This document shows positions 35,701 through 44,713 of a stretch of 64,000 nucleotides of DNA, piece after piece (position 1 is the first letter of the stretch; each line of letters begins with the position of its first letter). The position numbers and the translations under genes are program-made. This DNA is from Spirochaetota bacterium (GTDB lineage Bacteria > Spirochaetota > Spirochaetia > Treponematales > Rectinemataceae). Below the pieces are notes generated by a model. The model did no database searches. It saw only the letters and a program-made list of their open reading frames with translations, and was not told where the DNA came from. The stretch spans positions 1 through 64,000 of the forward strand of contig JAJUJQ010000008.1 of assembly GCA_029265255.1 (NCBI GenBank), written 5' to 3'.

Positions 35701-38087
35701 GTTTTGATGCAGAGGTTCTTGCGCATCGTATTGAAAAGAAATGAGAAGAATGTTCGCCGACCCTCTATTGAAAGTGCTGCGAGCAGTTGCCCAGCACGGC
35801 TCTCATGCAGGGAATTGAACAACTCCTGATCCTGTATCATTTCATCCAGGCCGGCAAACGTAACTTGCACGAGGCCAAGCTGATCAAGAGAAGGATTGCT
35901 GAATCGCCATTCCTTACCGAAATCCAGGAAAATACGATAGCCGAGTATGAAATGTAGAATGTCTTTTGCTGCTGTGAGAGCCAGACCTTTGATTGATGGA
36001 TTGAGAAGATATTCAGCCTTTGCTTCCGGCGTGTCAGCACTGAATCCGATTGCATCAAATACCTCTTTGGCAACAGAATCGGCCCGTAACAATCCTCTAT
36101 TTCGTTCCAATGCGCCTATCAATCCTGCACGCAGCATTACGATGAAAATAAAATCGTTGAAATGACCTGACTGGAGCGCTGCATCTTGGCGATTGTCTGT
36201 AAAACCAAGAAGTTTTCGCTGATCATGCTCATTGTCAGGAATTTCTTCCTCATAGAGATGTTTGAGGATCAAATAGGTGAGTATCGTTGTTGCTGAAGAT
36301 CGGCCTTCTCCCGAGAGGCTGGAGAGACGGTTTACATCCTTGCCATACGCTTCATGCTCAAATCCACAATGGGGGCAGAACCTGATTTTTCCTGGAATAT
36401 ACCAGCAGGCAAGGGTAGTATTGGAAAGTTCCAGATTGTTTTCTTTTCCATAAGGATCGACTGTTTTTCTGATTGGTACATACTTCCGATAATTGTGTTT
36501 GATTGATATCCCATCTTCGTTCACGTTTACCCATGTATCAGGAAGGTCCTCTGGCGCGCCTGTGTACTGGCATCCTGCATGGATAGGTACAAGATATCCA
36601 TACTCATCAGATAAGGATTCAGGAATGGGCTCTTCGATGTTGCGGGGTTCCCAATGGTCTCCTTCAAGGCGTACAGGCAGAAACTCCTGCCCACATTCTC
36701 GACAGAAATGCGCCGGATAGAGAAGTTTCTCATTAGAATCCGGCGCAAAACGCTGTGCAGAGAGGGTAATGAATCGTTTCCCCTGCGGCTCCAGGGTGAC
36801 CAGAACCTTGCCAGGACCAGAAATGAATTGGTGCAGTTTGAACGCAAAAGGCTGCTGACCTGCCTCATCGCGGAACGCCTGCGCTGCGAGGAGGAACGCT
36901 TCGAGCTCACGACGGGCATCTTCTTCAGAAACCTTTGCATCCTCTGCAAGCCTACGTGCGGCTTCAGAGAGTGTCATGGGTTTTGCCCTGCTCATATCGC
37001 GAGTTTCTGAGGGCAATTCGATACCCATGGTCAGTTCTACCCATATTGCTAATGGGTCATCTGCAAAATCCTTGCGGCTCTGCCATTCTCGTGTGCCGTT
37101 GAGAACGCGGTCTTTCAGCAGATGTTGCACTGATGATTTTGATCGCAATGGATTGGTGATTCGTTCAAGAGTCTCTACGATGACGTTGGATGGCAGTACT
37201 TTCGTTCCAAACAGTTCAGAGGCAAAGCGTGCGACTGCCTCCTTGCGATCATTGCTGTCGCCATCTGAAGACATAGTCGCCGAAGTGCCGATGTATTGCA
37301 GATTCTTGGCTTCCAGTCTATTCCTTAACCTGCGCATCAGCAGCGCAACATCGGATCCCTGGCGACCGCGATAGGTATGCAGTTCATCAAGTACCAGGAA
37401 CTCGAGACCATGAGCATGCTCGAGCACTTTCCTGTCAACCTCTTCATAGCGTGTCATGATAAGCTCGAGCATCATATAATTTGTCAGAAGGATGTCGGGA
37501 GGATTGCGTGCGATATCTTCTCGCTCTGCCCGATCCTCCTGGCCGGTGTAGCGCTTCACCGTCACAGGCTGGGCGTCTGCGGGGTAATCGCAGAGGAATT
37601 TTCTAATTTCTTCCAATTGGCTGTTGGCCAGGGCGTTCATGGGATAGATGATGATCGCTCTGGTACGTGGCCTGGTATCGTGCTCTTTTTCATGAAGAAT
37701 TTTATTGATGATGGGAATGAAAAAGCCAAGGCTCTTGCCAGATCCTGTGCCGGTAGTGATGATATAGGAATCTCCTGAAGCTGCGAACGCCAGAGCCTCC
37801 TGCTGATGTTGAAAAAATCTCAGATCGCGTGGATTATCGGGTTTGCCAGTTCTGAAAATACGCGCGCACTCCGGATGAAGCGTGCCTTCGCTAACAAGCT
37901 GCTGCACTGTCTGCGCTTTTCGATAGCTGGGATTGATCTGTACCAGCGGCTCCGGCCAATAAATGCCGTCTGCATACTCGCGATTGACATATTCTTTGAT
38001 GTCGGGTGCGCTAACTTTTGTGAAACTTAAAGAAAAGGCCTTGAATTCACTGATGATTTTATTTCTGAATTCAAAAATGCTTCGCAT
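32775..38087 (-). CDS. YprA/DruE-like DEAD-box helicase with C-terminal DUF1998
   Basis: A 1770-residue superfamily 2 helicase. Walker A is TTGTGSGKS at residues 111-119, motif II DELH at 234-237, and motif VI QRSGRAGRSGQ lies near 1034. Two CxxC pairs (CSECGYGH and CENCG, near 1340) look like a zinc ribbon. The end holds a DUF1998 domain with the cysteine cluster CVAACYHCLLSYY near 1619. The architecture matches the MrfA/YprA family and DruE of Druantia. In DISARM the helicase (DrmA) and DUF1998 (DrmB) are separate proteins; here one chain holds both. GGAGCGAGG precedes the ATG. It heads the four-gene operon. Confidence 0.85.
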   Translation of the reverse strand: MRSIFEFRNKIISEFKAFSLSFTKVSAPDIKEYVNREYADGIYWPEPLVQINPSYRKAQTVQQLVSEGTLHPECARIFRTGKPDNPRDLRFFQHQQEALAFAASGDSYIITTGTGSGKSLGFFIPIINKILHEKEHDTRPRTRAIIIYPMNALANSQLEEIRKFLCDYPADAQPVTVKRYTGQEDRAEREDIARNPPDILLTNYMMLELIMTRYEEVDRKVLEHAHGLEFLVLDELHTYRGRQGSDVALLMRRLRNRLEAKNLQYIGTSATMSSDGDSNDRKEAVARFASELFGTKVLPSNVIVETLERITNPLRSKSSVQHLLKDRVLNGTREWQSRKDFADDPLAIWVELTMGIELPSETRDMSRAKPMTLSEAARRLAEDAKVSEEDARRELEAFLLAAQAFRDEAGQQPFAFKLHQFISGPGKVLVTLEPQGKRFITLSAQRFAPDSNEKLLYPAHFCRECGQEFLPVRLEGDHWEPRNIEEPIPESLSDEYGYLVPIHAGCQYTGAPEDLPDTWVNVNEDGISIKHNYRKYVPIRKTVDPYGKENNLELSNTTLACWYIPGKIRFCPHCGFEHEAYGKDVNRLSSLSGEGRSSATTILTYLILKHLYEEEIPDNEHDQRKLLGFTDNRQDAALQSGHFNDFIFIVMLRAGLIGALERNRGLLRADSVAKEVFDAIGFSADTPEAKAEYLLNPSIKGLALTAAKDILHFILGYRIFLDFGKEWRFSNPSLDQLGLVQVTFAGLDEMIQDQELFNSLHESRAGQLLAALSIEGRRTFFSFLFNTMRKNLCIKTRYLDRVEQKRVQDKANNYLNERWTFDPEEKLKSTKFLVTGATGNQLAHLNVPTMLASSQSSLVKRIIKEGIFQGRNVTRVDLVEVIETALTCAANYGLVHRQPLENYIVGWCLNGDAIIWRRSDPNDSTNGRQSLKNRFFQTLYPAVASMLAKPDHPFFEFESHEHTAQIENSDRQILEARFRFAQRDQAYLKSIEPTREPQRLPVLYCSPTMELGVDISTLSVVYLRNVPPTPANYAQRSGRAGRSGQPALVITYCASQSPHDQWYFSHAGEMVHGIVKTPTLDLGNRELIESHLHAEWLAAAKVNLHSSIKESLNLDDDSYPIHQYIADACKNEQTTTQARQSALAFYESIRQADSAYNAVLDMKYMEDVIKNSYAAFNQAFDRWRNLYRSTLDQLQRADVVVRDHTRTQTERNNGQRLYNDAKRQLDVLLSVSASLNTDFYIYRYLASQGFLPGYNFPRLPLMAWIPARRLTGGTEESGIMLSRQRFLGITEFGPRSLIYHDGKMYRVIKAKLTAGTQQELGAGIQLITRNMKICSECGYGHLSPDGQPDPVQETCENCGAVLTPTTRIQSLYRIETVETTMVERITINDEERQRQGYDLQTTYQFNRASDGTPRVEKRTIQSNGETIGELIYAPSATLWRINKGWKRRKNRSVYGFLINPATGMWGQSENGDEDKAQDEPDIPSKNAPSQRIVPFVEDTRNILILRLRNASSPQALATVGAALARGIMETYQIEESELAAEPLPSAENRTSILFYESAEGGAGVLSHLAHSPRDIARVARRALLIMHYEVSDDPHAGIVDPASLQASNRQHNADNEYCVAACYHCLLSYYNQTEHELIDRRNPEALALLCALANGSILDGSMAPEDDDPPQSTVSTTQAEPLTARLQAALRDAGCKAPDTYEYTFGNGSWRCNALYRADRIAVFCVDPGPEALRYLQEKGVRAIVLGDNVAHWVDILRQSDLPRITGGNA

Positions 38088-38171
38088 ACCTCGCTCCAGA
38101 ATAGTACTGAGACAATCGTTCGATTTAGTAACAGCGTATCATGTTCTTAATTGATTTCAAAATGCTGCACA

Positions 38172-38191
38172 ATTATAGCACGTCGTCGTGC
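38172..38191 (-). promoter_or_regulatory. Possible promoter element and palindrome of the defence operon
   Basis: On the minus strand a perfect -10 box TATAAT (38177-38172) is directly preceded by GCACG-ACGA-CGTGC (38191-38178), a 5-bp inverted repeat. No good -35 box sits 17 bp upstream, so an activator or repressor site is possible. The start codon lies about 85 bases downstream. Confidence 0.4.
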
Positions 38192-38324
38192 GTGGAGGGA
38201 GATTATATTTACGGATATTTTGTTGTATTGACGCTCAAATCTAACGCGGCCGGAAAGTTTTATTCAATTAGATAAAAGCCTTCCAGCGGCGTATCCTCAT
38301 TCATGGATGCCATATGCCCCCCCC

Positions 38325-39914
38325 TCATCCCCCCTTGCCTGCCAGCTTTGCGGCGAGCCTGCCGGTCATGATGGCAGTGGGGCCGCCGGCGGGGCTGAAT
38401 GCCCACTGGCCGGCTTTGAAAACATGCGGGATTGAGGTCTGCACCGATTTATTCATCTGTAGCATCGAGGAGGGTACCGGCAGCGGCTGTTCGAACGACC
38501 AGCCCACGATCGCGCCTTCTGAGCTGCCGTCAATGCGAGCCAGCGTCAGCGGCGAGGCTGAGAACCTGAACAGGATCTTGTCTTGCAGCGAAGGCAGAAG
38601 GGTCCGGGAGAATACCTCGATGATGGCATCCTCAAGATACTCTTTGAGTGCCTGATACCACCCGTCGGCAGCCGCTTTCTCGAACAGCTCGTAGTCCGCG
38701 AGCAGGCTGATGATGAGCCCAGTCTTCCCTGGCGGCGCCAGCGACGCATCGCGCATCGCCGGGATGGACACCTCGAAGGTATTCCGCTCACAGAACTCCC
38801 TGAGCCATGCATAGACCTGCTCTTTTGTCGTCGACTTCCAGGCATCCAGCATCGCCCGCAGATCGGCCTTTGCGGTCGATCCAAGGCCCTTGCGCGAGGG
38901 GGTATAGAACAGGTGTCCGGTTGGGATGGTGGAGAGCGCTTCCACCGGCTCATCCAGCCCAAGATAGAGCGTAAAGACCGACTCGGCCCCTTTGGCCGCG
39001 AGGACGCGTTCCTGTTCCTGCAGCACGGCAGTACGAGCACCCGGGGGCAGATCGCCCGCATCAATGATCGAATAGAGCCGCTTGAGATCGGCCGCCCAGA
39101 TCAGATGCTCATACCCATACTGATTGCCCTGCGCGTCTTCCAGCACCTGTTGCCCGGGCAGCAGGCGCACCACCTCGGTGCCAGTGCGGATTGTGCCTCC
39201 GAAAGCCTCGATTTTCTCGGCAATGCGCCGGGTGAAGGCACCCATGCCGCCTTCGGGATATTGATAGTCGTTATAGAGGGCAAAATAGCTGAGGGTGAAG
39301 AATGCCGGCGTGCCGCGGAAGAAGTGCTGGCTGAACACGTCGATCAGCGCCTGGTTCGTCATGAAACCCCGGAAGAATTGCTCCATGGGAATACTGAGCT
39401 TCTTGATTCTGAAGATCGTGTGCACGAATTGTCCCAGCCACTTCAGCATGCCCGGCAGCATGGCGAGGTTTCGAGGAGCCTTGGAGAAGAGCGGATTGTC
39501 GACACCATAGAGCACCTTGAGATCCTTGATGACCCCGCCGATCTCATGGAACAGCGCATCGATTTCCGCCACGCTTTCTGGGTACAGATCCTTGAGCACA
39601 CGCGCATACTCATCAAGGCTCTCTTCACCCCTGACCCGGAAGAGCCTGTCCTCGATACCGAGCGATACCGGATTGGGCAGAAAGCGCTGGTCGATTCCCA
39701 GCTCTTCCATCATGGGGCCCACAAGGCCGGAATTGACCAGCGCACGGGCACCGCCTTCGAAATGAAAGCCCTCACGCGTGAACGAGGTCATGAGCCCGCC
39801 GCAGTGCGTATTCTTCTCCAGAAGCAGTGTTTTGGTACCTGCCTTGGCGAGATAGACTGCCGCAGTCAGCCCCGCGATGCCGCCGCCCACCACGATACAC
39901 TCGCTTCGTGTCAT
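38325..39914 (-). CDS. FAD-dependent oxidoreductase, phytoene desaturase (CrtI)-like
   Basis: A 529-residue flavoprotein of the CrtI/phytoene desaturase group. The dinucleotide-binding motif is VVGGGIAGLTAAVYLAKAG at the N-terminus, followed by LLEKNTHCGGLMTSF. The C-terminal FAD signature HVFKAGQWAFSPAGGPTAIM is clear. The substrate may be a carotenoid-like or other lipid, but many homologues outside carotenoid clusters (RetSat-like) have unknown roles, and no carotenoid genes are nearby. It is a single gene between the defence operon and the DUF72 gene. Confidence 0.85.
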   Translation of the reverse strand: MTRSECIVVGGGIAGLTAAVYLAKAGTKTLLLEKNTHCGGLMTSFTREGFHFEGGARALVNSGLVGPMMEELGIDQRFLPNPVSLGIEDRLFRVRGEESLDEYARVLKDLYPESVAEIDALFHEIGGVIKDLKVLYGVDNPLFSKAPRNLAMLPGMLKWLGQFVHTIFRIKKLSIPMEQFFRGFMTNQALIDVFSQHFFRGTPAFFTLSYFALYNDYQYPEGGMGAFTRRIAEKIEAFGGTIRTGTEVVRLLPGQQVLEDAQGNQYGYEHLIWAADLKRLYSIIDAGDLPPGARTAVLQEQERVLAAKGAESVFTLYLGLDEPVEALSTIPTGHLFYTPSRKGLGSTAKADLRAMLDAWKSTTKEQVYAWLREFCERNTFEVSIPAMRDASLAPPGKTGLIISLLADYELFEKAAADGWYQALKEYLEDAIIEVFSRTLLPSLQDKILFRFSASPLTLARIDGSSEGAIVGWSFEQPLPVPSSMLQMNKSVQTSIPHVFKAGQWAFSPAGGPTAIMTGRLAAKLAGKGG

Positions 39915-40023
39915 GCGCTGGCTCCTTTCACTTTGTGTCTATACCCTTCATAATGGCTGCCAAGGCCTTCTGTCAACCTCGCATCCTTCTATATTAAAAA
40001 TACTATAAATCGTCCTTATGGGG

Positions 40024-40923
40024 TTAAAAGGGAAGCGCGGCATCCTTGGAAAAGTTCATGCGGGACAGCTCTGCCTTGAGCTCTGCGATGGTGAGCGGCG
40101 CGGAACCTTCGTAATGATTGTTGACATTGATCGTCACAGTGTGCCCCCGGGCTGCAAGGTCCATCGCCATGGAGAGAATCGCGCGCTTTTCTTCCGCTGG
40201 TTTGGGGTCGATGATGGCGTTCCACTGCAGACTCGCTTTTTCTTCGATTGCAGCCCGATCACCTCCCAGAAGGCGGATGACAGAATCCGACTGTACCAGC
40301 TCGCGATAGAGCGCATATACCTCATACACATGGGGCAAGTAGAGCTTCTCGCTGAACACAGGCAGAAGTTGCCGCTCAAGCAGAAATTTGAAAAATGATT
40401 CGGTAAGGAAATTCCGGTTTCGTGTTTCGATGGCGAGGGGCAGCTGTCCGAAACGGGCGCGCACGCCAGTCGCGAAAGTGTCGAGGGCATCGAGCAATGC
40501 GGTGAGCGAGGGCATTCGCTGGCGATTGAGGTATTCGAATTCAAACATGATGGCATCAAGCCTGGGGAACATGGGCTCGATCACCTCGAGAAAGCGGGCC
40601 CCGCGCTCGACAGAGAGAAAAGAGGGGTTAGGCGACTCGCTGCCGGAAGCGCCGCGCGCTCGCAGCGTGGGGACAGTCAGTTCCCGGGGCGCCTTGCAGG
40701 TAAAGCGGAATCCCTCCGGGACTTGAGCGAGGTACTCAGTCACTTCCTTCCTTTCGGGGATGCTGTAGAACCAGCTGTCGATTTCCGCGGTATCGAAATG
40801 CTGCGCGTACTCACGCAGATAGCCGGCAGCGCGTGGCTGGGGAGACTGATAGACCACACCCACCCATGAGGGATAGTTCCAGGAACAGGTACCCCATCGG
40901 ATATGCTGCTGCAGGCTGTTCAT
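40024..40923 (-). CDS. DUF72 (YecE-like) protein
   Basis: A 299-residue DUF72 protein with a TIM-barrel-like fold and unknown biochemical function. Typical motifs are WGTCSWNYPSWVGVVY at the N-terminus, FDTAEIDSWFYSIP, FRFTCKAPRELT and the C-terminal VTINVNNHYEGSAP. Family members usually have the pattern GTSGWxY and NNH, both recognisable here. It is a stand-alone gene. Confidence 0.9.
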   Translation of the reverse strand: MNSLQQHIRWGTCSWNYPSWVGVVYQSPQPRAAGYLREYAQHFDTAEIDSWFYSIPERKEVTEYLAQVPEGFRFTCKAPRELTVPTLRARGASGSESPNPSFLSVERGARFLEVIEPMFPRLDAIMFEFEYLNRQRMPSLTALLDALDTFATGVRARFGQLPLAIETRNRNFLTESFFKFLLERQLLPVFSEKLYLPHVYEVYALYRELVQSDSVIRLLGGDRAAIEEKASLQWNAIIDPKPAEEKRAILSMAMDLAARGHTVTINVNNHYEGSAPLTIAELKAELSRMNFSKDAALPF

Positions 40924-41150
40924 CCAAGGTATTGTACCAGCAAAGGGATGGTGCCGAAAGCGTGTGCAAAGTGAATGCTAGATGATACAACGGGATTCTA
41001 TATATATATACGGTTTGCTTTTTTGCTGAATCGCCTGCATTTGAAAAATTTCTAGCGCGAAGCATGGTCGAATAGTTTACCTCTTAAGTCTGGTAACACG
41101 ACCATGGTAACACGCACGATTTTTGAGGTCGGAAATCGGCTAAATCATTA

Positions 41151-41224
41151 TGGGCGCTGACGGATTTGAACCGCCGACCTACTGGGTGTAAACCAGCCGC
41201 TCTGACCAGCTGAGCCAAGCGCCC
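41151..41224 (-). tRNA. tRNA-Val (anticodon UAC)
   Basis: A complete cloverleaf on the minus strand: acceptor GGGCGCU/AGCGCCC, D-arm GCUC/GAGC, anticodon loop UUUACAC giving UAC, T-arm GGCGG-UUCAAAU-CCGUC, discriminator A. CCA is not encoded. Confidence 0.95.
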
Positions 41225-41275
41225 TTGCAAGCAGGGCTGAGAGTAGCATACATTCAGCTTTTGGGTCAAGAGAAC

Positions 41276-42259
41276 ATGAGTTTTGAAACGCTGTGTGCCA
41301 TTGGGCATGCGATGTGTGACACACGGGCAGTCCTCAGCCCGCGAGCATGGAGGGATTTTTTGTCCCGCTCTGGCATGACGGAAGATGCTGCCCCAATACA
41401 TGTACCGGGTGTGGAAGCTGCGCTGCTCCTCGACATGCTGGAGGAATATGAAAGAGCAGGTGAGGGGATGCTCGAGAAGTGGAGTGGGGGCTCAGCGTAC
41501 AATACTGCGCGAGCAGCCGCATTACAGGGTATCTCGGCCCGTTTTGTCGGAAGTGTTGGCCTTGATGAGCCCGGGACTCGATTCGGCAGCGCGGATAAAA
41601 AGCTGCCTATAGCGCTTGATCTCAGCAGGCATGAAGCCAGGACGGGTGTTTTCTGTGTGGTAAAAGGCCCGGAAGGAAGATGGGTTTCCTGGGCGAGCCC
41701 TGGAGCCGCGAAGTACGTGCGTCAGCGTCTCTCATGCATCGAATTTAATGAAGGTCAGGGAATTGTGCATTGCGAGGGGTTATTATTCGATGAAATAGAA
41801 GAAATGACGCGTCTTTGCCAGAGGGCTCATGCTCAAGGATGGAAGATTTCCTTTGACCTTGTTTCTGATGGCTTTATCGATCGCCATCGGTCAGCCGCGC
41901 AACGATTTGTTTGTGTCTTTGCCGATTTTGTGTTCTGTACGCGGAAGGAATTTGATGCGCTGGGAATCGGTGCTGACATGCTGAAGCCCGGCCAGTGTCT
42001 GATTATAAAAGAAGATCGACATGGGGTATCCTGTTTCTGGAACGGCCGCATGTTGCGACAGGATGCGCCTTCGGTAGCGGTGGTAAACGAACTTGGCGCT
42101 GGAGATGCTTATGCAGGGGCATTTCTTGCTGATGTACTTGAAGGAAGCTCGATGGAACACTGCATGCGGCGTGGCAAGGAAATGGCTGCCCGCGTGCTCA
42201 GCAATGCCCATGGCATTTCAAGTATTCTTGCCGAGAAGGCTGATTTTTCCTTACATTAG
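41276..42259 (+). CDS. PfkB-family carbohydrate or nucleoside kinase
   Basis: A 327-residue ribokinase-superfamily protein. The N-terminal substrate motif is SGGSAYNTARAAALQG and the C-terminal catalytic motif is NELGAGDAYAGAFLADVL, with the aspartate base. It resembles adenosine- and fructokinase-like members; the substrate cannot be fixed. ATG 41276 gives the usual start (MSFETLCAIGHAM) with a weak AAGAGA ribosome-binding site; longer frames would run back into tRNA-Val on the other strand. lon follows after 81 bases. Confidence 0.85.
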   Translation: MSFETLCAIGHAMCDTRAVLSPRAWRDFLSRSGMTEDAAPIHVPGVEAALLLDMLEEYERAGEGMLEKWSGGSAYNTARAAALQGISARFVGSVGLDEPGTRFGSADKKLPIALDLSRHEARTGVFCVVKGPEGRWVSWASPGAAKYVRQRLSCIEFNEGQGIVHCEGLLFDEIEEMTRLCQRAHAQGWKISFDLVSDGFIDRHRSAAQRFVCVFADFVFCTRKEFDALGIGADMLKPGQCLIIKEDRHGVSCFWNGRMLRQDAPSVAVVNELGAGDAYAGAFLADVLEGSSMEHCMRRGKEMAARVLSNAHGISSILAEKADFSLH

Positions 42260-42340
42260 AAATGCTGCGCATAATGAGACCGTGCACGAAGGCTCAGAGC
42301 TCAGCGCACCCTTACATACAATCGTTCAGGTGGTACTAAA

Positions 42341-44689
42341 ATGGCTCCAAGTGAACTTGTTCCTATAGATCAGATTCTGCCCGGCAAGTTGCCGATCATC
42401 ACGCTTATCGGCAAGCCCATTTTCCCTGGAATCTTTACCCCCATCATGATTGGAAAAGAGCCCGATATACAGATTGTTGAGCAGGCGATATCCGCTGATG
42501 GCATGATTGGGCTTGTGCTCCAGAAGGAGGAAAGCGACGAGGACAGCTCTGCCAATCTGTATTCAGTCGGCACCGCTGCCAAAATCATTAAAAAAATCAA
42601 CCTCCCCGATGGCGGCATCAACATTTTCATCTCGACCTTTAAGCGCTTCAAAATAAAAAAGTTCCTCTCCAAAGAACCTCCCATTATCGCGGCCGTGACC
42701 TATCTCGACGATACAAATTTCGAGTCGGATGAGGTAAAGGCTCTTACCCGAGCCCTCATTTCGGAGATGAAACAGCTATCGGAAAATAATCCGCTGTTTT
42801 CCGAAGAGATGCGGCTCAATATGATCAATATCGACAATCCCGGCAAGATTGCGGATTTCATCGCTTCGATCCTCAATATTGAGAAAAGAGAGCAGCAGGA
42901 AATTCTTGAGACGCTCGATGTGCGAGAACGTATGGAGCGGGTGCTCATCCATATCAATAAGGAAAAGGAACTGCTGCGCATTCAAAAGAAAGTACAGGCC
43001 GAAATCAATGAAAAGATCGAAAAAAGCCAGCGTGAGTATTTTTTGCGTGAAGAGCTAAAGGCGATCAAGCAGGAGCTGGGCATGGCAGGAGACGCGCGCA
43101 GCTCGGATTATCAGCGCTTCCGGGAGAAGATCGATTCATTTGGCCTTGAGGGTGAAGTGAAGGAGCTAGTCGAGCAGGAACTGGAAAAGTTTAATCTCAT
43201 GGAGCCTTCGTCCAGTGAGTATATGGTGACGCGGAACTGGCTGGAGCTTGTGTGCGCGCTACCCTGGAAAGCGCCTCTTTCCGGTGATTTTGATATCAAG
43301 AAAGCGCAGAAAGTGCTTGAGGAAGACCATTATGGTCTCAAGGATGTCAAGGAGCGCATTATTGAATATCTGGCAGTCCGAAAGCTCAAGAAAGATACGC
43401 GCGGCACGATTCTGTGTCTCGTGGGACCGCCGGGAGTAGGCAAGACGAGCGTGGGCCGCTCGGTTGCCCGCGCGCTGGGCAAGGAATTTTTCCGCTTTTC
43501 GGTAGGCGGCATGCGCGATGAGGCGGAAATAAAGGGACATCGCCGCACCTACGTAGGCGCGCTGCCAGGAAAGATCATCCAGGGGCTTAAAATAACTAAA
43601 AGTCGCGATCCTGTGTTCATGATCGATGAGATCGACAAAATGGGTGTTTCCTACCAGGGCGATCCGTCGAGCGCTCTCTTGGAAGCGCTGGATCCGGAGC
43701 AGAATTTCAGCTTCCGCGACCATTACCTGGACCTTCCTTTTGATATTTCAAATATATTCTTTATCGTGACAGCAAATACGCTTGATACCATTCCAAGGCC
43801 GCTACTTGACCGCATGGAAGTCATTCAGCTGCCTGGCTATGTCGATGTGGAAAAACTCGAGATTGCGCGCCATTACCTCATCCCGAGAAGCCTTGAGCGG
43901 AACGGTCTTGCAAAACAGCAGGTGAAGTATACCCGTGATGCGCTCCTGGCGATCGTTGACGGATATGCGCGCGAAGCCGGTGTTCGCAATTTTGAAAAAG
44001 CGCTGGACAAAATTCATCGCAAAATCGCGAAGACGATTGTGATTGAAGGGCGCCAGCAGGAGAAATTCGAGATCGACAAGCATGCGGTGGAAAAGTATCT
44101 GGGCAAACCGATTTTCCGCGATGACGAAATAAAGCGGGCAACAAGACCTGGTATGGCCGTTGGTCTTGCCTGGACCAGCATGGGTGGTGATACGCTCATC
44201 ATCGAAGCGGTGGCCAACCCCGGCAAAGAAGGATTCAAGCTGACCGGCCAAATGGGTTCGGTGATGCAGGAATCGGCGGGCATTGCCTATTCTTGGGTGC
44301 GGGGGTACGCGGCTCAGAAGCACAATATCGGCCCGCAGTACTTTGAGTCGCGGCAAATACATCTGCATATACCAGAAGGAGCGACACCCAAGGATGGCCC
44401 TTCAGCGGGAATCACGATGGCCACCGCCCTTTTGTCCCTGGTGCTCAATAAGCGCATAAAAGATCGCCTTGCCATGACCGGCGAGCTGAGTCTAACAGGG
44501 CAGGTCTTGCCCATTGGCGGCTTGCGCGAAAAAGTAGTCGCGGCCAAGCGCAATAAAATCCGAGATATCATCATTCCCGCCGCGAACGAGAAGGATCTGG
44601 AAGAGATTCCCGAACACGTAAAGAAAGGCATTACCTTCCATCCGGTGAGCCGCATGGAAGAGGTAGTCGATTTCGCGTTGGGTTCCTGA
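42341..44689 (+). CDS. lon: ATP-dependent protease Lon
   Basis: A 782-residue Lon protease that degrades misfolded and regulatory proteins. It has the N-terminal LAN domain (LPIITLIGKPIFPGIF), a coiled-coil middle, an AAA+ module with Walker A GPPGVGKTS near residue 365 and Walker B VFMIDEIDKMG, and the C-terminal protease domain with PKDGPSAGIT (catalytic Ser near 688) and the Lys in GGLREKVVAAKR. The length and all active-site motifs are normal. Confidence 0.96.
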   Translation: MAPSELVPIDQILPGKLPIITLIGKPIFPGIFTPIMIGKEPDIQIVEQAISADGMIGLVLQKEESDEDSSANLYSVGTAAKIIKKINLPDGGINIFISTFKRFKIKKFLSKEPPIIAAVTYLDDTNFESDEVKALTRALISEMKQLSENNPLFSEEMRLNMINIDNPGKIADFIASILNIEKREQQEILETLDVRERMERVLIHINKEKELLRIQKKVQAEINEKIEKSQREYFLREELKAIKQELGMAGDARSSDYQRFREKIDSFGLEGEVKELVEQELEKFNLMEPSSSEYMVTRNWLELVCALPWKAPLSGDFDIKKAQKVLEEDHYGLKDVKERIIEYLAVRKLKKDTRGTILCLVGPPGVGKTSVGRSVARALGKEFFRFSVGGMRDEAEIKGHRRTYVGALPGKIIQGLKITKSRDPVFMIDEIDKMGVSYQGDPSSALLEALDPEQNFSFRDHYLDLPFDISNIFFIVTANTLDTIPRPLLDRMEVIQLPGYVDVEKLEIARHYLIPRSLERNGLAKQQVKYTRDALLAIVDGYAREAGVRNFEKALDKIHRKIAKTIVIEGRQQEKFEIDKHAVEKYLGKPIFRDDEIKRATRPGMAVGLAWTSMGGDTLIIEAVANPGKEGFKLTGQMGSVMQESAGIAYSWVRGYAAQKHNIGPQYFESRQIHLHIPEGATPKDGPSAGITMATALLSLVLNKRIKDRLAMTGELSLTGQVLPIGGLREKVVAAKRNKIRDIIIPAANEKDLEEIPEHVKKGITFHPVSRMEEVVDFALGS

Positions 44690-44706
44690 CGGTTCTATGC
44701 TACACT
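44678..44706 (+). promoter_or_regulatory. Possible promoter of the molybdopterin oxidoreductase gene, leaderless
   Basis: TTGGGT at 44678-44683 and an extended -10 box (TGC then TACACT at 44701-44706) are 17 bp apart. The start codon at 44714 is only 7 bases after the -10 box, so the mRNA would begin at or next to ATG. Confidence 0.4.
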
Positions 44707-44713
44707 CGCAGCC

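Noticed and set aside
25016..38087. Complete canonical class 1 DISARM or Druantia system
   Set aside because: No DrmC-type PLD nuclease and no separate DrmA and DrmB are present, and the other Druantia subunits are missing; the set is a hybrid.
38583..39953. Long open frame (456 codons) on the plus strand opposite the FAD oxidoreductase
   Set aside because: It is antisense to a clear CrtI-like gene, has no recognisable domain and is explained by high G+C in the opposite frame.
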